This document shows positions 26,280-35,613 of a DNA stretch of 64,000 nt, in pieces. The notes beneath the pieces are model-generated. The model was given only the letters and a program-made list of their open reading frames with translations, was not told the origin of the DNA and did no database searches. Position numbers and translations under genes: made by a program. This DNA is from Marivita cryptomonadis (GTDB taxonomy: Bacteria > Pseudomonadota > Alphaproteobacteria > Rhodobacterales > Rhodobacteraceae), in NCBI RefSeq assembly GCF_002115725.1, contig NZ_JFKD01000020.1, forward strand, positions 1-64,000, read 5' to 3'. Every line of letters starts with the position of its first letter. Position 1 is the stretch's first letter.

Positions 26280-27362
26280 ATGAAAACCCCGATCAACAAC
26301 CATAGCGAAGTCAAGCTGTCGTGCCGGAACGTCTGGAAGGTCTATGGCGCTAAACCAGAGCAATTCTTCGGCGGGTCTGAAGGGAAGGCCCCCGATGCCG
26401 GTAAGCACGCCGATGATATCCACGCCGCGAACCACATTGTGGCCAATGCGGATGTTAGTTTCGATGTCCATGTCGGCGAGATCTTTGTCATCATGGGGCT
26501 GTCGGGGTCGGGCAAGTCCACGATTGTCCGCTGCCTGTCGCGGCTGGTGGAACCGACGGCAGGGGAAATCCTGCTTGATGGCGAAGACCTTCTGAAGAAA
26601 TCGGATGCCGAACTGATCGACATCCGCCGCCACAAGATGGGCATGGTGTTTCAGAGCTTCGGCCTGATGCCGCATCTCAATGTCATCGACAACATCGCCT
26701 TTCCCCTGAAGCTGCAGGGCGTCGACGAAGCGAAATGTTATGAACAGGCCGCCCGCGTCATCGAACTGGTTGGGCTGGAAGGGCGCGAAAGCAACTTTCC
26801 CAAGGAACTCAGTGGCGGCCAGCAGCAGCGCGTCGGGATTGCCCGCTCACTGGCCGTTGAACCGGATGTCTGGTTTCTAGATGAGCCGTTTTCAGCGCTT
26901 GACCCGCTCATCCGCAAGCAAATGCAGGATGAATTTTTGCGCATTCAGTCGAAGCTGCACAAATCCATCGTCTTCATCACCCATGACTTTCAGGAAGCCC
27001 TCCGCATTGCCGACCGTATGGCGATCATGCGCGACGGAGCCGTGGTGCAGATCGGCCGCCCGATAGACCTGATCCTGAACCCGGCCGACGACTATGTCCG
27101 CGAGTTTACGCAGGACGTCCCCTGGGAACGCATCCTGCGCGCCGAGGATATTCTGGACGCTGAAACGGCTCTAACGGAAGGGCAAGAGCGTGTCGCGCAA
27201 GGGACCCTGGTTGAACCGATTCTGCCACGGCTCGCGCAGAGCAATGCCGGTGTGATCGTCGAGGCGGCGGATGGTTCCGTGCTTGGCGTTGCCACCGCAC
27301 GTGGCCTTGTCCGTGCGCTTGCCGGGGGCTGTGCGGCCCCATCGGTCGCGCAGGAGGTTTAG
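26280..27362 (+). CDS. ProV-type ABC transporter ATP-binding protein (second importer)
   Basis: The 360-residue ATPase has Walker A GLSGSGKST, the region MVFQSFGLMPHLN, signature LSGGQQQRVGIARSL, Walker B VWFLDEPFSALDP and H-loop FITHDFQEA, followed by a CBS-like tail. The ATG at 26280 is preferred because upstream in-frame sequence is not conserved. It is strongly similar to the ATPase at 13676. It lies 4 bp before the permease gene and drives the second importer. Confidence 0.92.
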   Translation: MKTPINNHSEVKLSCRNVWKVYGAKPEQFFGGSEGKAPDAGKHADDIHAANHIVANADVSFDVHVGEIFVIMGLSGSGKSTIVRCLSRLVEPTAGEILLDGEDLLKKSDAELIDIRRHKMGMVFQSFGLMPHLNVIDNIAFPLKLQGVDEAKCYEQAARVIELVGLEGRESNFPKELSGGQQQRVGIARSLAVEPDVWFLDEPFSALDPLIRKQMQDEFLRIQSKLHKSIVFITHDFQEALRIADRMAIMRDGAVVQIGRPIDLILNPADDYVREFTQDVPWERILRAEDILDAETALTEGQERVAQGTLVEPILPRLAQSNAGVIVEAADGSVLGVATARGLVRALAGGCAAPSVAQEV

Positions 27363-27366
27363 GGCC

Positions 27367-29442
27367 ATGCCATTCAAACTCCACCGTGGTGATCTGCATT
27401 GGCTGTGCGTGATTGGCGTGATGCTTGTTTGTCTGGCCCTGAAGAACGAATGGGACTGGCTGGCAACCTATCCCGAGAACTGGATACTGCCCCTTTCGGA
27501 CTGGCTGAATGCGATCATGAACTGGATCGTGAAGTATTTCGGCTGGTTCTTTCTTGGTATCTCGTGGCTACTGGAATGGCCGATCAAGGCTGTCAGGTTC
27601 GCGCTCAACTCGCTGCCATGGTCTGTGACCACATTTCTGTTCTGTGTTGTCGCCTGGGCGGCTTCAGGATGGAAACTTGCGGGTTTCACCCTGTTTTCGA
27701 TGCTCTACATGCTGGTCATCGGGTATTGGTCAGAAAGCATGAACACGCTGTCGCTGGTCGCCATTTCGGTGCCGCTGGCGATTCTGGTCGGGTTCGCCTT
27801 CGGGGTCTGGGGTTTCTTTTCCGACCGGGCCGAACGCGCGATCATGCCGATGCTCGATGTGCTGCAGACGGTGCCGTCCTTTGCCTATCTGCTGCCGATC
27901 CTGATGCTGTTCGGCTTCGGCACGGTGGTGGGGTTGATCGCCTCGGTCCTTTATTCCTTTCCGCCGATGGTCCGGAACACGATCGTGGGGCTGCGCGGAG
28001 TATCGCCCGAGGTGATCGAAAGCGGTCTGATGTCGGGCGCAACGCCCGGGCAATTGTTCTGGCAGGTGCGCGTGCCGTCATCGCTCAGGCAGCTTTTGTT
28101 GGGGGTCAATCAGGCGACGATGGCCTCGCTCAGTATGGTGATCATCGCGTCGATCATCGGCGGGACGGCCGATATCGGCTGGGAGGTTCTGTCAACGATC
28201 CGCCGGGCCGAATTCGGTGAAAGTTTGCTGGCGGGGATGGTGATCGCGCTGATGGCCATGGTCATCGACCGGATTACCGCCGGGCTTGCCGCCCGGTCTG
28301 GCGACTATGATCCGGAGGACAAGACCTTTGCACAGAAGCACCGTTCGTGGATCATTGCGGTGCTTGGGGCCGTCCTGCTTTTCGTTCTGTCCCAGATCAT
28401 CGGGGCATTGAACGAATGGCCCCGCGCGTGGGAATACAGCCCCGCCCGGCCGATGAATGACAGCCTGACCTATCTGGTCGTCAATTTCCGTGATCAGATC
28501 GAGACGATCAAGAAACTTGCCTTCTTCTTTGTGATGTTGCCTGCCAAGATCGGCCTTCAGGGTGCGGTCAGCCCGTTCACCTGGGGGTTTGAGCTGATGC
28601 TGGCCCACAAGATTGCCTATGCCGCTGGCATGGCCGCACTCGCTGGCTGGGCTGCATATCGCGGCAGCGTCAGATCCGGCATCACCATTCTTATCTTTGC
28701 GATCCTGATCTATTTCGGCCTGACAGAGGTGCCATGGCCCGCGGTCATGCTGATCTGCGCGGTGGCTGGATGGAAGATTGGCGGACGCGTTCTCGGCATC
28801 GGAACGGCACTTGGGCTTGGGTTCATCGTCGTCACCGGCATCTGGCCCGAGGCGATGCTCTCTGTCTACCTCTGTGGCATCGCGGTGCTGATTTCCTTTT
28901 TCGCGGGCACGGCAATCGGTATCTGGGCGGCGCATAACGATGCCGTGTCGGCCATCGTGCGGCCGTTCAATGACACCTTGCAGACCATGCCGCTTTTCGT
29001 GCTGCTGATCCCCTTCGTGATGGTGTTCAAGATCGGCGAGTTCACGGCCCTGCTGGCGATCATCGCCTACGCGATCGTGCCGGCCATCCGCTATGCCGAA
29101 CACGGGCTGCGCAGTCTGCCGGCCAATGTGATCGAGGCGGCGACGATGATCGGTGCCACGAACCGGCAGATGCTGTGGCAGGTCAAAATCCCGCTGGCCT
29201 TGCCGGTGATGATGCTGGGGCTGAACCAGACCATCATGTACGGCATCGCGATGCTGGTGATCGCCGCCCTTGTCGGGACCAACGGGTTGGAACAGATCGT
29301 CTATATCGGCCTTTCCGACGGCGATTTCGGCGTCGGCATTACTGCTGGGATCGGCATGGCCATCATCGCTATTATCACCGACCGGATGACCCATGCCTGG
29401 AGCCGCAGGCGCCAGGAAGAGCTGGGGCTGAATCTCGGATGA
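27367..29442 (+). CDS. ProW-type ABC transporter permease, two fused permease domains (second importer)
   Basis: The 691-residue membrane protein has the same two-domain fusion as the permease at 11685. Its EAA loops are ESGLMSGATPGQLFWQV and EAATMIGATNRQMLWQV, each followed by a conserved GVNQATMASLSM or GLNQTIMYGIAM helix. About twelve or more membrane helices are expected. The start at 27367 lies just after the ATPase stop. Its TGA overlaps the ATG of the molybdoenzyme gene (29439), tying import to the first enzymatic step. Confidence 0.9.
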   Translation: MPFKLHRGDLHWLCVIGVMLVCLALKNEWDWLATYPENWILPLSDWLNAIMNWIVKYFGWFFLGISWLLEWPIKAVRFALNSLPWSVTTFLFCVVAWAASGWKLAGFTLFSMLYMLVIGYWSESMNTLSLVAISVPLAILVGFAFGVWGFFSDRAERAIMPMLDVLQTVPSFAYLLPILMLFGFGTVVGLIASVLYSFPPMVRNTIVGLRGVSPEVIESGLMSGATPGQLFWQVRVPSSLRQLLLGVNQATMASLSMVIIASIIGGTADIGWEVLSTIRRAEFGESLLAGMVIALMAMVIDRITAGLAARSGDYDPEDKTFAQKHRSWIIAVLGAVLLFVLSQIIGALNEWPRAWEYSPARPMNDSLTYLVVNFRDQIETIKKLAFFFVMLPAKIGLQGAVSPFTWGFELMLAHKIAYAAGMAALAGWAAYRGSVRSGITILIFAILIYFGLTEVPWPAVMLICAVAGWKIGGRVLGIGTALGLGFIVVTGIWPEAMLSVYLCGIAVLISFFAGTAIGIWAAHNDAVSAIVRPFNDTLQTMPLFVLLIPFVMVFKIGEFTALLAIIAYAIVPAIRYAEHGLRSLPANVIEAATMIGATNRQMLWQVKIPLALPVMMLGLNQTIMYGIAMLVIAALVGTNGLEQIVYIGLSDGDFGVGITAGIGMAIIAIITDRMTHAWSRRRQEELGLNLG

Positions 29443-31769
29443 GCAGGCATGACGATCTTCCCCTGACCAGTTCACACTGGGGCACTTATCGCGCGCGGGT
29501 GGGTAATGGTCGGGTGCAAGAGCTGTTGGCCTTTGAACATGATCGCGATCCTTCGCCCATTGGTCCCGGCATACTGGATGTACAGCACGGCCCCACGCGG
29601 GTGGATGCGCCGATGGTGCGGGAAAGCTGGCTGACGGGTGGGCCGGGAACCCGGACAGACCTGCGCGGTACTGATCCTTTTGTTGAAGTGAGCTGGGACA
29701 AGGCCAACAGGCTGGTCGCACAGGAACTGAACCGAGTGCGCAAGACGTTTGGCAATCAGGCTATCTTTGGCGGCTCTTATGGCTGGGCCAGTGCCGGGCG
29801 GTTCCATCATGCACAAAGCCAGCTCAAGCGGTTTCTCAATTGCATCGGTGGTTTCACCCGTTCCAAGTTCACCTATAGCTTCGCCGCCGCCGAGGCGATG
29901 GTGCCGCATATCCTTGGCAGTTTCCGCGATTATCTGGACACCTGCACCAGTTGGGATGTGATCCGCGATCACACGCAACTGTTTGTCTGTTTCGGTGGGG
30001 TACCGCTGAAGAACGGTCAGATCAGTCAGGGCGGCACCGGCTGTCATATCCAGCGCGACGGTCAGCTTGCTGCCGGAAAGGTCGGCATTGATTTCGTCAA
30101 CATCAGCCCGCTGAAATCCGACGTGCTGGATGATGTGGGCGGCGATTGGCTGGCCTTGCGTCCTAATACGGATGTGGCATTGATGCTGGGGCTGGCTCAT
30201 ACGATCGAGATCGACGGTTTGACTGACCGATCCTTCCTTCAACGCTACGCAGAAGGGTTTGACGCCTTCCTGCCTTATCTGATGGGCGACGCCGACGGCA
30301 TACCCAAGACGGCGGATTGGGCCGCTGAAATCTGCGAGCTTCCTGCGGACACGATCCGCGCGCTGGCCCGGCGTATGGCGGCGGAACGCACGATGATTTC
30401 GGTCAGTTGGTCGCTCACCCGGCAGGACCATGGAGAACAGCCCTTCTGGATGGCGATCACGCTGGCGGCAATGTTGGGTCAGATCGGGCTGCCGGGCGGC
30501 GGTTTCGGCTTTGGCTACAGCGCGATGAACTTCATCGGGGGCAATCATACGATTATCCCCGGGGCGTCCTTTCCTCAAGGTCAAAACCCGGTTGAAGACT
30601 TTATCCCGGTGGCCCGGATCACTGACCTGCTGATGTGCCCCGGACAGTCTTTTGATTTCGACGGCAGGCGCTACGAATACCCTGACACGCGGTTGGTGTG
30701 GTGGGCGGGGGGCAATCCGTTTCATCACCATCAGGACCTGAACCTGCTGATGCAAGCCTGGCAAAAGCCAGACACGATCATTGTCAACGAATGGTGCTGG
30801 AACCCGCTGGCCAAACATGCCGATATCGTGCTGCCCTGCACCACGCCGCTTGAGCGCGACGATATGGCCATGACCCCGCGTGATCCTTACGTGGTGTCCA
30901 TGTCCAGACTGACCGAGCCCTATGGGAAGGCCCGCGACGACTATGACATATTCGCTGATATTGCCCGCACGATGGGTTTCGCAGATGCCTTTACCCAAGG
31001 GCGCAGCACGGCCGACTGGCAACGCTGGATCTATGATCAGACACGGCAGAACTGTGCCGATCAGGACATTGAAATCCCTCCTTATGATCAATTCATCGAA
31101 CAACGCTGGTTCAAGCTGGATGATCCGGCCAGGCCTATGATCATGCTGGAGGATTTCCGGGCTGATCCTGTTGCCAATCCGCTGAGCACCCCCAGCGGCA
31201 GGATCGAGATTTTCTGTCAGACCGTGGCAGATTTCGGCTATGAGGATTGCCCCGGGCATCCGGTTTGGCGCGAGCCCTACGATTGGTTGGGCAATGTCGG
31301 CGCGTACCCGCTGCATCTGATCTCAAATCAGCCACGCGACAAGCTGCATTCGCAGTTTGATCATGGTGGGGTCAGTCGGGCCAAGAAAGTCGCCGGGCGC
31401 GAACCGTTACACATCCATCCCGATGATGCCGCGATGCGAGGCTTGAAGGATGGCGATATCGTGCGGTTGTTCAATGACAGGGGGGCCTGTCTGGGTGGGG
31501 TCGTGATTGATGCGGCCATGCGCCCCAGCGTGGTGCAGATGAGCACGGGCGCCTGGTATGACCCGGACGATGCGGGCCTGTGCAAACACGGCAACCCCAA
31601 CGTGCTGACCCGTGACAAGGGCACCTCGAAACTGGGTCAGGGGCCAAGCGCGCATTTCTGCCTGATCGAGGTCGAGCGCTACACCGATACCCCGCCGGTT
31701 GTTACCGCCCATGAGCCACCTTTTATCATCCGCCCCGACATATCTAACGATTCAGAGGATCAGACATGA
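29439..31769 (+). CDS. Cytoplasmic molybdopterin S/N-oxide reductase (DMSO reductase/BisC family)
   Basis: The 776-residue bis-MGD enzyme resembles Rhodobacter DMSO reductase and BisC along its whole length (for example TDVALMLGLAHTIE, HGEQPFWMAITLAAMLGQIGLPGGGFG and WWAGGNPFHHHQDLN). It has no N-terminal Fe-S cysteines and no Tat signal, so it should work in the cytoplasm like BisC. The active-site set is conserved: SYGW (Y114, W116) and the molybdenum-ligand serine S147 in FTYSFAAAEAMVPH. The tyrosine is typical of S-oxide reductases and is missing in TorA-type TMAO reductases, which favours a sulfoxide-like substrate. It overlaps the permease and methyltransferase genes by four bases each. 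The ferredoxin at 37868 could be its electron donor. Confidence 0.88.
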   Translation: MSRHDDLPLTSSHWGTYRARVGNGRVQELLAFEHDRDPSPIGPGILDVQHGPTRVDAPMVRESWLTGGPGTRTDLRGTDPFVEVSWDKANRLVAQELNRVRKTFGNQAIFGGSYGWASAGRFHHAQSQLKRFLNCIGGFTRSKFTYSFAAAEAMVPHILGSFRDYLDTCTSWDVIRDHTQLFVCFGGVPLKNGQISQGGTGCHIQRDGQLAAGKVGIDFVNISPLKSDVLDDVGGDWLALRPNTDVALMLGLAHTIEIDGLTDRSFLQRYAEGFDAFLPYLMGDADGIPKTADWAAEICELPADTIRALARRMAAERTMISVSWSLTRQDHGEQPFWMAITLAAMLGQIGLPGGGFGFGYSAMNFIGGNHTIIPGASFPQGQNPVEDFIPVARITDLLMCPGQSFDFDGRRYEYPDTRLVWWAGGNPFHHHQDLNLLMQAWQKPDTIIVNEWCWNPLAKHADIVLPCTTPLERDDMAMTPRDPYVVSMSRLTEPYGKARDDYDIFADIARTMGFADAFTQGRSTADWQRWIYDQTRQNCADQDIEIPPYDQFIEQRWFKLDDPARPMIMLEDFRADPVANPLSTPSGRIEIFCQTVADFGYEDCPGHPVWREPYDWLGNVGAYPLHLISNQPRDKLHSQFDHGGVSRAKKVAGREPLHIHPDDAAMRGLKDGDIVRLFNDRGACLGGVVIDAAMRPSVVQMSTGAWYDPDDAGLCKHGNPNVLTRDKGTSKLGQGPSAHFCLIEVERYTDTPPVVTAHEPPFIIRPDISNDSEDQT

Positions 31770-32947
31770 GCAACCTTCAAGAAGCCTCCGACCTTGAAAA
31801 CAACGTGTCCATCAGCGCCCGGCGCTTTGAGGAATCGCCGTTTATTGAACGCACGGATAGCCCCGGGATGATCCGCGGTGTCTACGCGGGCCGCTATTTT
31901 CCGATCTTCATGGGCGAGGATTACTTGGATAAATACTGGTGCCTGCGTCAGAAGGCGCTGATTTTCGACGTGCCGGAAAAGCCCGTTGAAATCTCGGGGC
32001 CGGATGCGGTGCCGTTCCTGGAAAAAGTGTTCGCCCGCAAGATTGGCACCATGACCGCAGGGCGGGGCTATTACGCCATCGCCTGCACGCCGCAGGGCGG
32101 CGTTTTTATGGACGGCGTGATGTTCCGCTTTGGCGAAGACCGGTTCTGGTATGTTCAGGCCGATGGCCCGCTCGAGGCCTGGCTGATGGCGCATTCCGGT
32201 GGTTTAGATGTCACCATTTCCGACCCGCACAGCCGGGTCCTGCAAATCCAGGGGCCTGCATCCATCGACATCATGAAAGCCGCGTCCGCAGGGGCGATCG
32301 ACGAGAGTATGAAGTACTTCCGGTCAGGCTTTTTCGATCTGGGCGGTCAGACCCTATATGTCTCGCGCACGGGCTTTACCAATGAGCTTGGGTTCGAAGT
32401 CTACACCGATGGCGCCAACACCGATCACCTTGCCCTCTGGGATCACCTGATGGCCTGTGGCGAGCCGCATGGCATGGAATTCTCGTCCACCCGCGCGCTG
32501 ACCATTCGCCGGATCGAGGGTGGAATCCTTGGCAATCTCACCGACATGACGCCGGACATGACGCCCTTCGAGGCGGGGCTGGCCCCTTTCATCAACATGG
32601 ACAAAGGCGATTTCGTCGGGCGCGACGCGTTGGTGGGAAAAGACACGCGATGCTGTTTATTTGGCCTGACCTGCGCCTCCGAGACTCCGTCGGCGGGCAG
32701 CGTCGTGATGGACGGTGATACCGTGGTTGGCCGAATTACGGCTGGTGTTCAGTCGCCGACACTTGGGCTTGGCGTTGGTTATGTGCATTTCAAGGCACCC
32801 GGCGACTGGGTCGGTCGCACCCTCACGATGCGCCTGCCTGACGGCAGCGTGCATGAGGGCAGGATCGTCCAGCCCCCCTTCTTTGACCAGGAGAAACGCA
32901 TCGTGCGCGGCGTAGACCGCACCATCCCTGAACGCCCTGCAATCTGA
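31766..32947 (+). CDS. GcvT/DmdA-like tetrahydrofolate methyltransferase
   Basis: The 393-residue protein belongs to the aminomethyltransferase (GcvT) family, in size and pattern close to DMSP demethylase DmdA. Visible blocks are YWCLRQKALIFDVPEKPVE, ISGPDAVPFLEKVFAR, VLQIQGPASIDIM, SRTGFTNELGFEVYTDG and, in the barrel, GIMTPDMTPFEAGL-like sequence (residues about 255-275). The expected reaction is transfer of a methyl or methylene group from an onium or amine substrate to tetrahydrofolate in the cytoplasm. Its ATG overlaps the stop of the molybdoenzyme gene. A true DmdA, a dimethylglycine-type or an O-demethylase function cannot be separated by eye, but methanethiol oxidase in the same operon favours a sulfur compound. 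Confidence 0.8.
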   Translation: MSNLQEASDLENNVSISARRFEESPFIERTDSPGMIRGVYAGRYFPIFMGEDYLDKYWCLRQKALIFDVPEKPVEISGPDAVPFLEKVFARKIGTMTAGRGYYAIACTPQGGVFMDGVMFRFGEDRFWYVQADGPLEAWLMAHSGGLDVTISDPHSRVLQIQGPASIDIMKAASAGAIDESMKYFRSGFFDLGGQTLYVSRTGFTNELGFEVYTDGANTDHLALWDHLMACGEPHGMEFSSTRALTIRRIEGGILGNLTDMTPDMTPFEAGLAPFINMDKGDFVGRDALVGKDTRCCLFGLTCASETPSAGSVVMDGDTVVGRITAGVQSPTLGLGVGYVHFKAPGDWVGRTLTMRLPDGSVHEGRIVQPPFFDQEKRIVRGVDRTIPERPAI

Positions 32948-32968
32948 TCATGAAAAGCAAAAAACATC

Positions 32969-34144
32969 ATGACTGACACAGACATTCTGCAACCACAGGA
33001 TTGGACGTTCCCCGTGCCTATCGCCTATGGGCCGGGGCGGTTGTCGGAAATCGGGCAACGATGCGCCGCATTGGGGCTGTCCAACCCGTTGATCGTGACC
33101 GACAAGGACAGCCGCGATTTGCCCTTCATTTCGCAGTTGCAGACCTATCTGGGCGAAGCCGGGTTGTCTTCGGCGGTCTTCTCGGATATCTCGCCCAACC
33201 CGCGGGATGATGAAATCGGCGCCGGCCGGCAAACCTTTCGTACGGGCGGTCACGATGCGATTATCGCTATTGGCGGCGGCAGCGCCATGGATGGCGGCAA
33301 AGCCATCTGTCTGACCGCCGGAAACGACATGGATCTCTGGGATTTTGAATGGGAGAAACCGCCGGCGAACATCGGCCCGGACCAGGCTTTTCCAAGGCTG
33401 ATCACCATTCCGACCACGGCGGGCACCGGGGCCGAAACCGAAAGTACGGCCATGATCACCCATACCGGCAAGGGCATGAAATTCTGCATCTGCCATCCCG
33501 AATTGCGCCCGGCTCTGGCCCTGCTGGATCCGGAACTCACAGTCGGCCTGCCCGCCAACCTGACCGCCTGGACCGGGGCCGATGCGATGGTGCACGCGAT
33601 CGAGGCCTACCTCGTGCCGGGCTTTCACCCGCTTTGCGATGGTCTGGCGCTGGAAGGTCTGGCGCTGGTGGCTAAGTGGCTGCCGGTGGCGGTGCGCGAG
33701 CCTGAAAACATGGCGGCCCGCGGCGGCATGCTGGCCGGGTCCTGTCTGGCAGGGATCGCCTTCCTCAAAGGCCTTGGGCATGTGCATGCGATCTCGCACA
33801 TGGTGGGCGCGGAATTCAACACGCAGCACGGGTTGACCAATGCGATTATCCTGCCGGTTGTCCTGCGTTTCAACCTGCCGGGCATGGAGGGCAAGGTGAA
33901 ACGCATGGCCCATGCGATGAACCTCGAGGATGCGTCGGTTGACACCTTCATTGCCGAGATCGAGCGGATGCTGGACGACCTCAACATTCCCCACGCCCTC
34001 AGCGAGATCGGCGTGCCTGCTGATTGCGCGGACCGCATCGCCGAAAAGGCCTTGCAGGACAGCGCGGCAGGCACCAACCCCCGCACCGCCAGCCTCACCG
34101 AGATGCGCACACTTGTCGAAACAGCCATCGCCAAGGCGCGATGA
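32969..34144 (+). CDS. Iron-containing alcohol dehydrogenase
   Basis: The 391-residue group III alcohol dehydrogenase has the NAD-binding GGGSAMDGGKA, IPTTAGTGAETES, and the metal ligands in TGADAMVHAIEAY and GHVHAISHMVGAEFNTQHG. It oxidises an alcohol to an aldehyde or runs in reverse. It lies 21 bp after the methyltransferase gene and overlaps the ALDH start (ATGA), so the pair probably converts an alcohol group through the aldehyde to a carboxylate. The carbon skeleton involved is unknown. Confidence 0.88.
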   Translation: MTDTDILQPQDWTFPVPIAYGPGRLSEIGQRCAALGLSNPLIVTDKDSRDLPFISQLQTYLGEAGLSSAVFSDISPNPRDDEIGAGRQTFRTGGHDAIIAIGGGSAMDGGKAICLTAGNDMDLWDFEWEKPPANIGPDQAFPRLITIPTTAGTGAETESTAMITHTGKGMKFCICHPELRPALALLDPELTVGLPANLTAWTGADAMVHAIEAYLVPGFHPLCDGLALEGLALVAKWLPVAVREPENMAARGGMLAGSCLAGIAFLKGLGHVHAISHMVGAEFNTQHGLTNAIILPVVLRFNLPGMEGKVKRMAHAMNLEDASVDTFIAEIERMLDDLNIPHALSEIGVPADCADRIAEKALQDSAAGTNPRTASLTEMRTLVETAIAKAR

Positions 34145-35589
34145 ACAAGGATATGGTGTTAATGGATAATCTTCTGAAATTCTATATTGGCGGGCAATGG
34201 GTTGCACCGGTCTCGGACGCAACAATGCCCGTCATGAACCCGGCCACCGAAGAACAGATCGGCACCGTGGCCATGGGCAATGCCAAGGATGTAGACAGGG
34301 CCGTTGCCGCGGCGAAATCCACATTTGACAGCTTCTCTCAGACCAGCAAAGACGAACGCTTGGCGCTATTGTGGCGACTGAAGGCGGTCACTGAAGACCG
34401 TTTCGAGGATCTCGCCCAGGCCATGCGCATGGAAATGGGCGCGCCAATCTCTATGGCCCGCGATGCGCAGGCCGATGCCGCGATTGGCCACCTCCAAGGC
34501 TTTATTGATGCGCTGGAGACGCTTGAGGAGCGCACGACACTTGCCAATGGCGATGTTCTCCTTCGTGAACCAATCGGTGTGTGTGGCCTGATCACGCCGT
34601 GGAACTGGCCGATGAACCAGATCGCGCTCAAGGTCATTCCGGCGCTTGCAACGGGGTGCACCTGCGTTCTGAAACCCTCGGAACACACGCCGGTCTCGGC
34701 CATGGTTTATGCCGAGATTATTCACGAGGCGGGCTATCCTGCGGGCATTTTCAACTTGGTGCATGGCGACGGAGTCAACGTTGGCTCTGCCTTGTCCCGT
34801 CACGCGGATGTGCAGATGATGTCCTTCACCGGCTCAACCCGTGCGGGTACAGCTGTGATGCGTGATGCCGCTGAGACGGTCAAGCGGGTGACTCTTGAAC
34901 TGGGTGGTAAATCCCCCAACCTTGTCTTTGCGGATTGCGATCTGGAAGAACGCGTGAGCGCATCCGTGCTGGAATGCATGTTCAACACCGGCCAATCCTG
35001 CGATGCCCCGACACGGCTTTTGGTGGAGAGGTCCTGTTATGACGAGGCTCTGAAAATCGCTAAACACGTGGCGGACAACATTACGGTCGGCGACCCCACC
35101 GAAGAAGGCGATCACATCGGCCCGCTGTTTGATCGCATTCAGTATGACCGCGTTCAGACCATGATCCAGGTCGGGATCGATGAAGGCGCCACCCTTCTGT
35201 CGGGAGGCTTGGGCAAACCGGACGGGTTTGAAACCGGCTGGTTCACCCGACCGACCATCTTCGTCGATGTCCGTAACGAGATGAGGATCGCTCAGGAAGA
35301 AATCTTTGGCCCGGTATTGGTGATCATCCCGTTCGAAGATGAGGACGATGCCATCTCTATTGCCAATGACACGCCATACGGGCTTGCCGCCTATGTTCAG
35401 ACGGGCAGTCCGGCCCGCGCGGAGCGCGTCTCTTCCCGCCTCCGCGCCGGTGCTATTCACATCAACGGCGGGGGATTCAACTATGGCTCGCCCTTTGGTG
35501 GCTACAAACAGTCCGGCAATGGTCGCGAAGGCGGTTTGATGGGATTGGAAGACTATCTTGAAACAAAAACCCTACATGGGATCGCCTGA
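34141..35589 (+). CDS. NAD(P)-dependent aldehyde dehydrogenase
   Basis: The 482-residue ALDH superfamily protein has TPWNWPMNQ, SFTGSTRAG, the catalytic glutamate in LELGGKSPNL and the nucleophilic cysteine in FNTGQSCDAPTR. The C-terminal block EEIFGPVLVIIPF is also present. The start at 34141 overlaps the stop of the Fe-ADH gene. Together the two genes oxidise an alcohol to an acid. In this operon the aldehyde may come from the Fe-ADH or from C-C cleavage by the CitE-like protein that follows. Confidence 0.9.
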   Translation: MNKDMVLMDNLLKFYIGGQWVAPVSDATMPVMNPATEEQIGTVAMGNAKDVDRAVAAAKSTFDSFSQTSKDERLALLWRLKAVTEDRFEDLAQAMRMEMGAPISMARDAQADAAIGHLQGFIDALETLEERTTLANGDVLLREPIGVCGLITPWNWPMNQIALKVIPALATGCTCVLKPSEHTPVSAMVYAEIIHEAGYPAGIFNLVHGDGVNVGSALSRHADVQMMSFTGSTRAGTAVMRDAAETVKRVTLELGGKSPNLVFADCDLEERVSASVLECMFNTGQSCDAPTRLLVERSCYDEALKIAKHVADNITVGDPTEEGDHIGPLFDRIQYDRVQTMIQVGIDEGATLLSGGLGKPDGFETGWFTRPTIFVDVRNEMRIAQEEIFGPVLVIIPFEDEDDAISIANDTPYGLAAYVQTGSPARAERVSSRLRAGAIHINGGGFNYGSPFGGYKQSGNGREGGLMGLEDYLETKTLHGIA

Positions 35590-35613
35590 CCGGAACTGGC
35601 TGACAGGAAGGAA

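Noticed and set aside
28192..29721. A 509-codon minus-strand frame
   Set aside because: It is antisense to the second fused permease and has only low-complexity charged sequence.
29472..31316. A 614-codon minus-strand frame
   Set aside because: It is antisense to the molybdoenzyme, whose active-site residues are all conserved on the plus strand.
32948..34225. A 425-codon minus-strand frame
   Set aside because: It is antisense to the Fe-ADH gene, which has the metal-ligand motifs; the antisense product has no recognisable domain.
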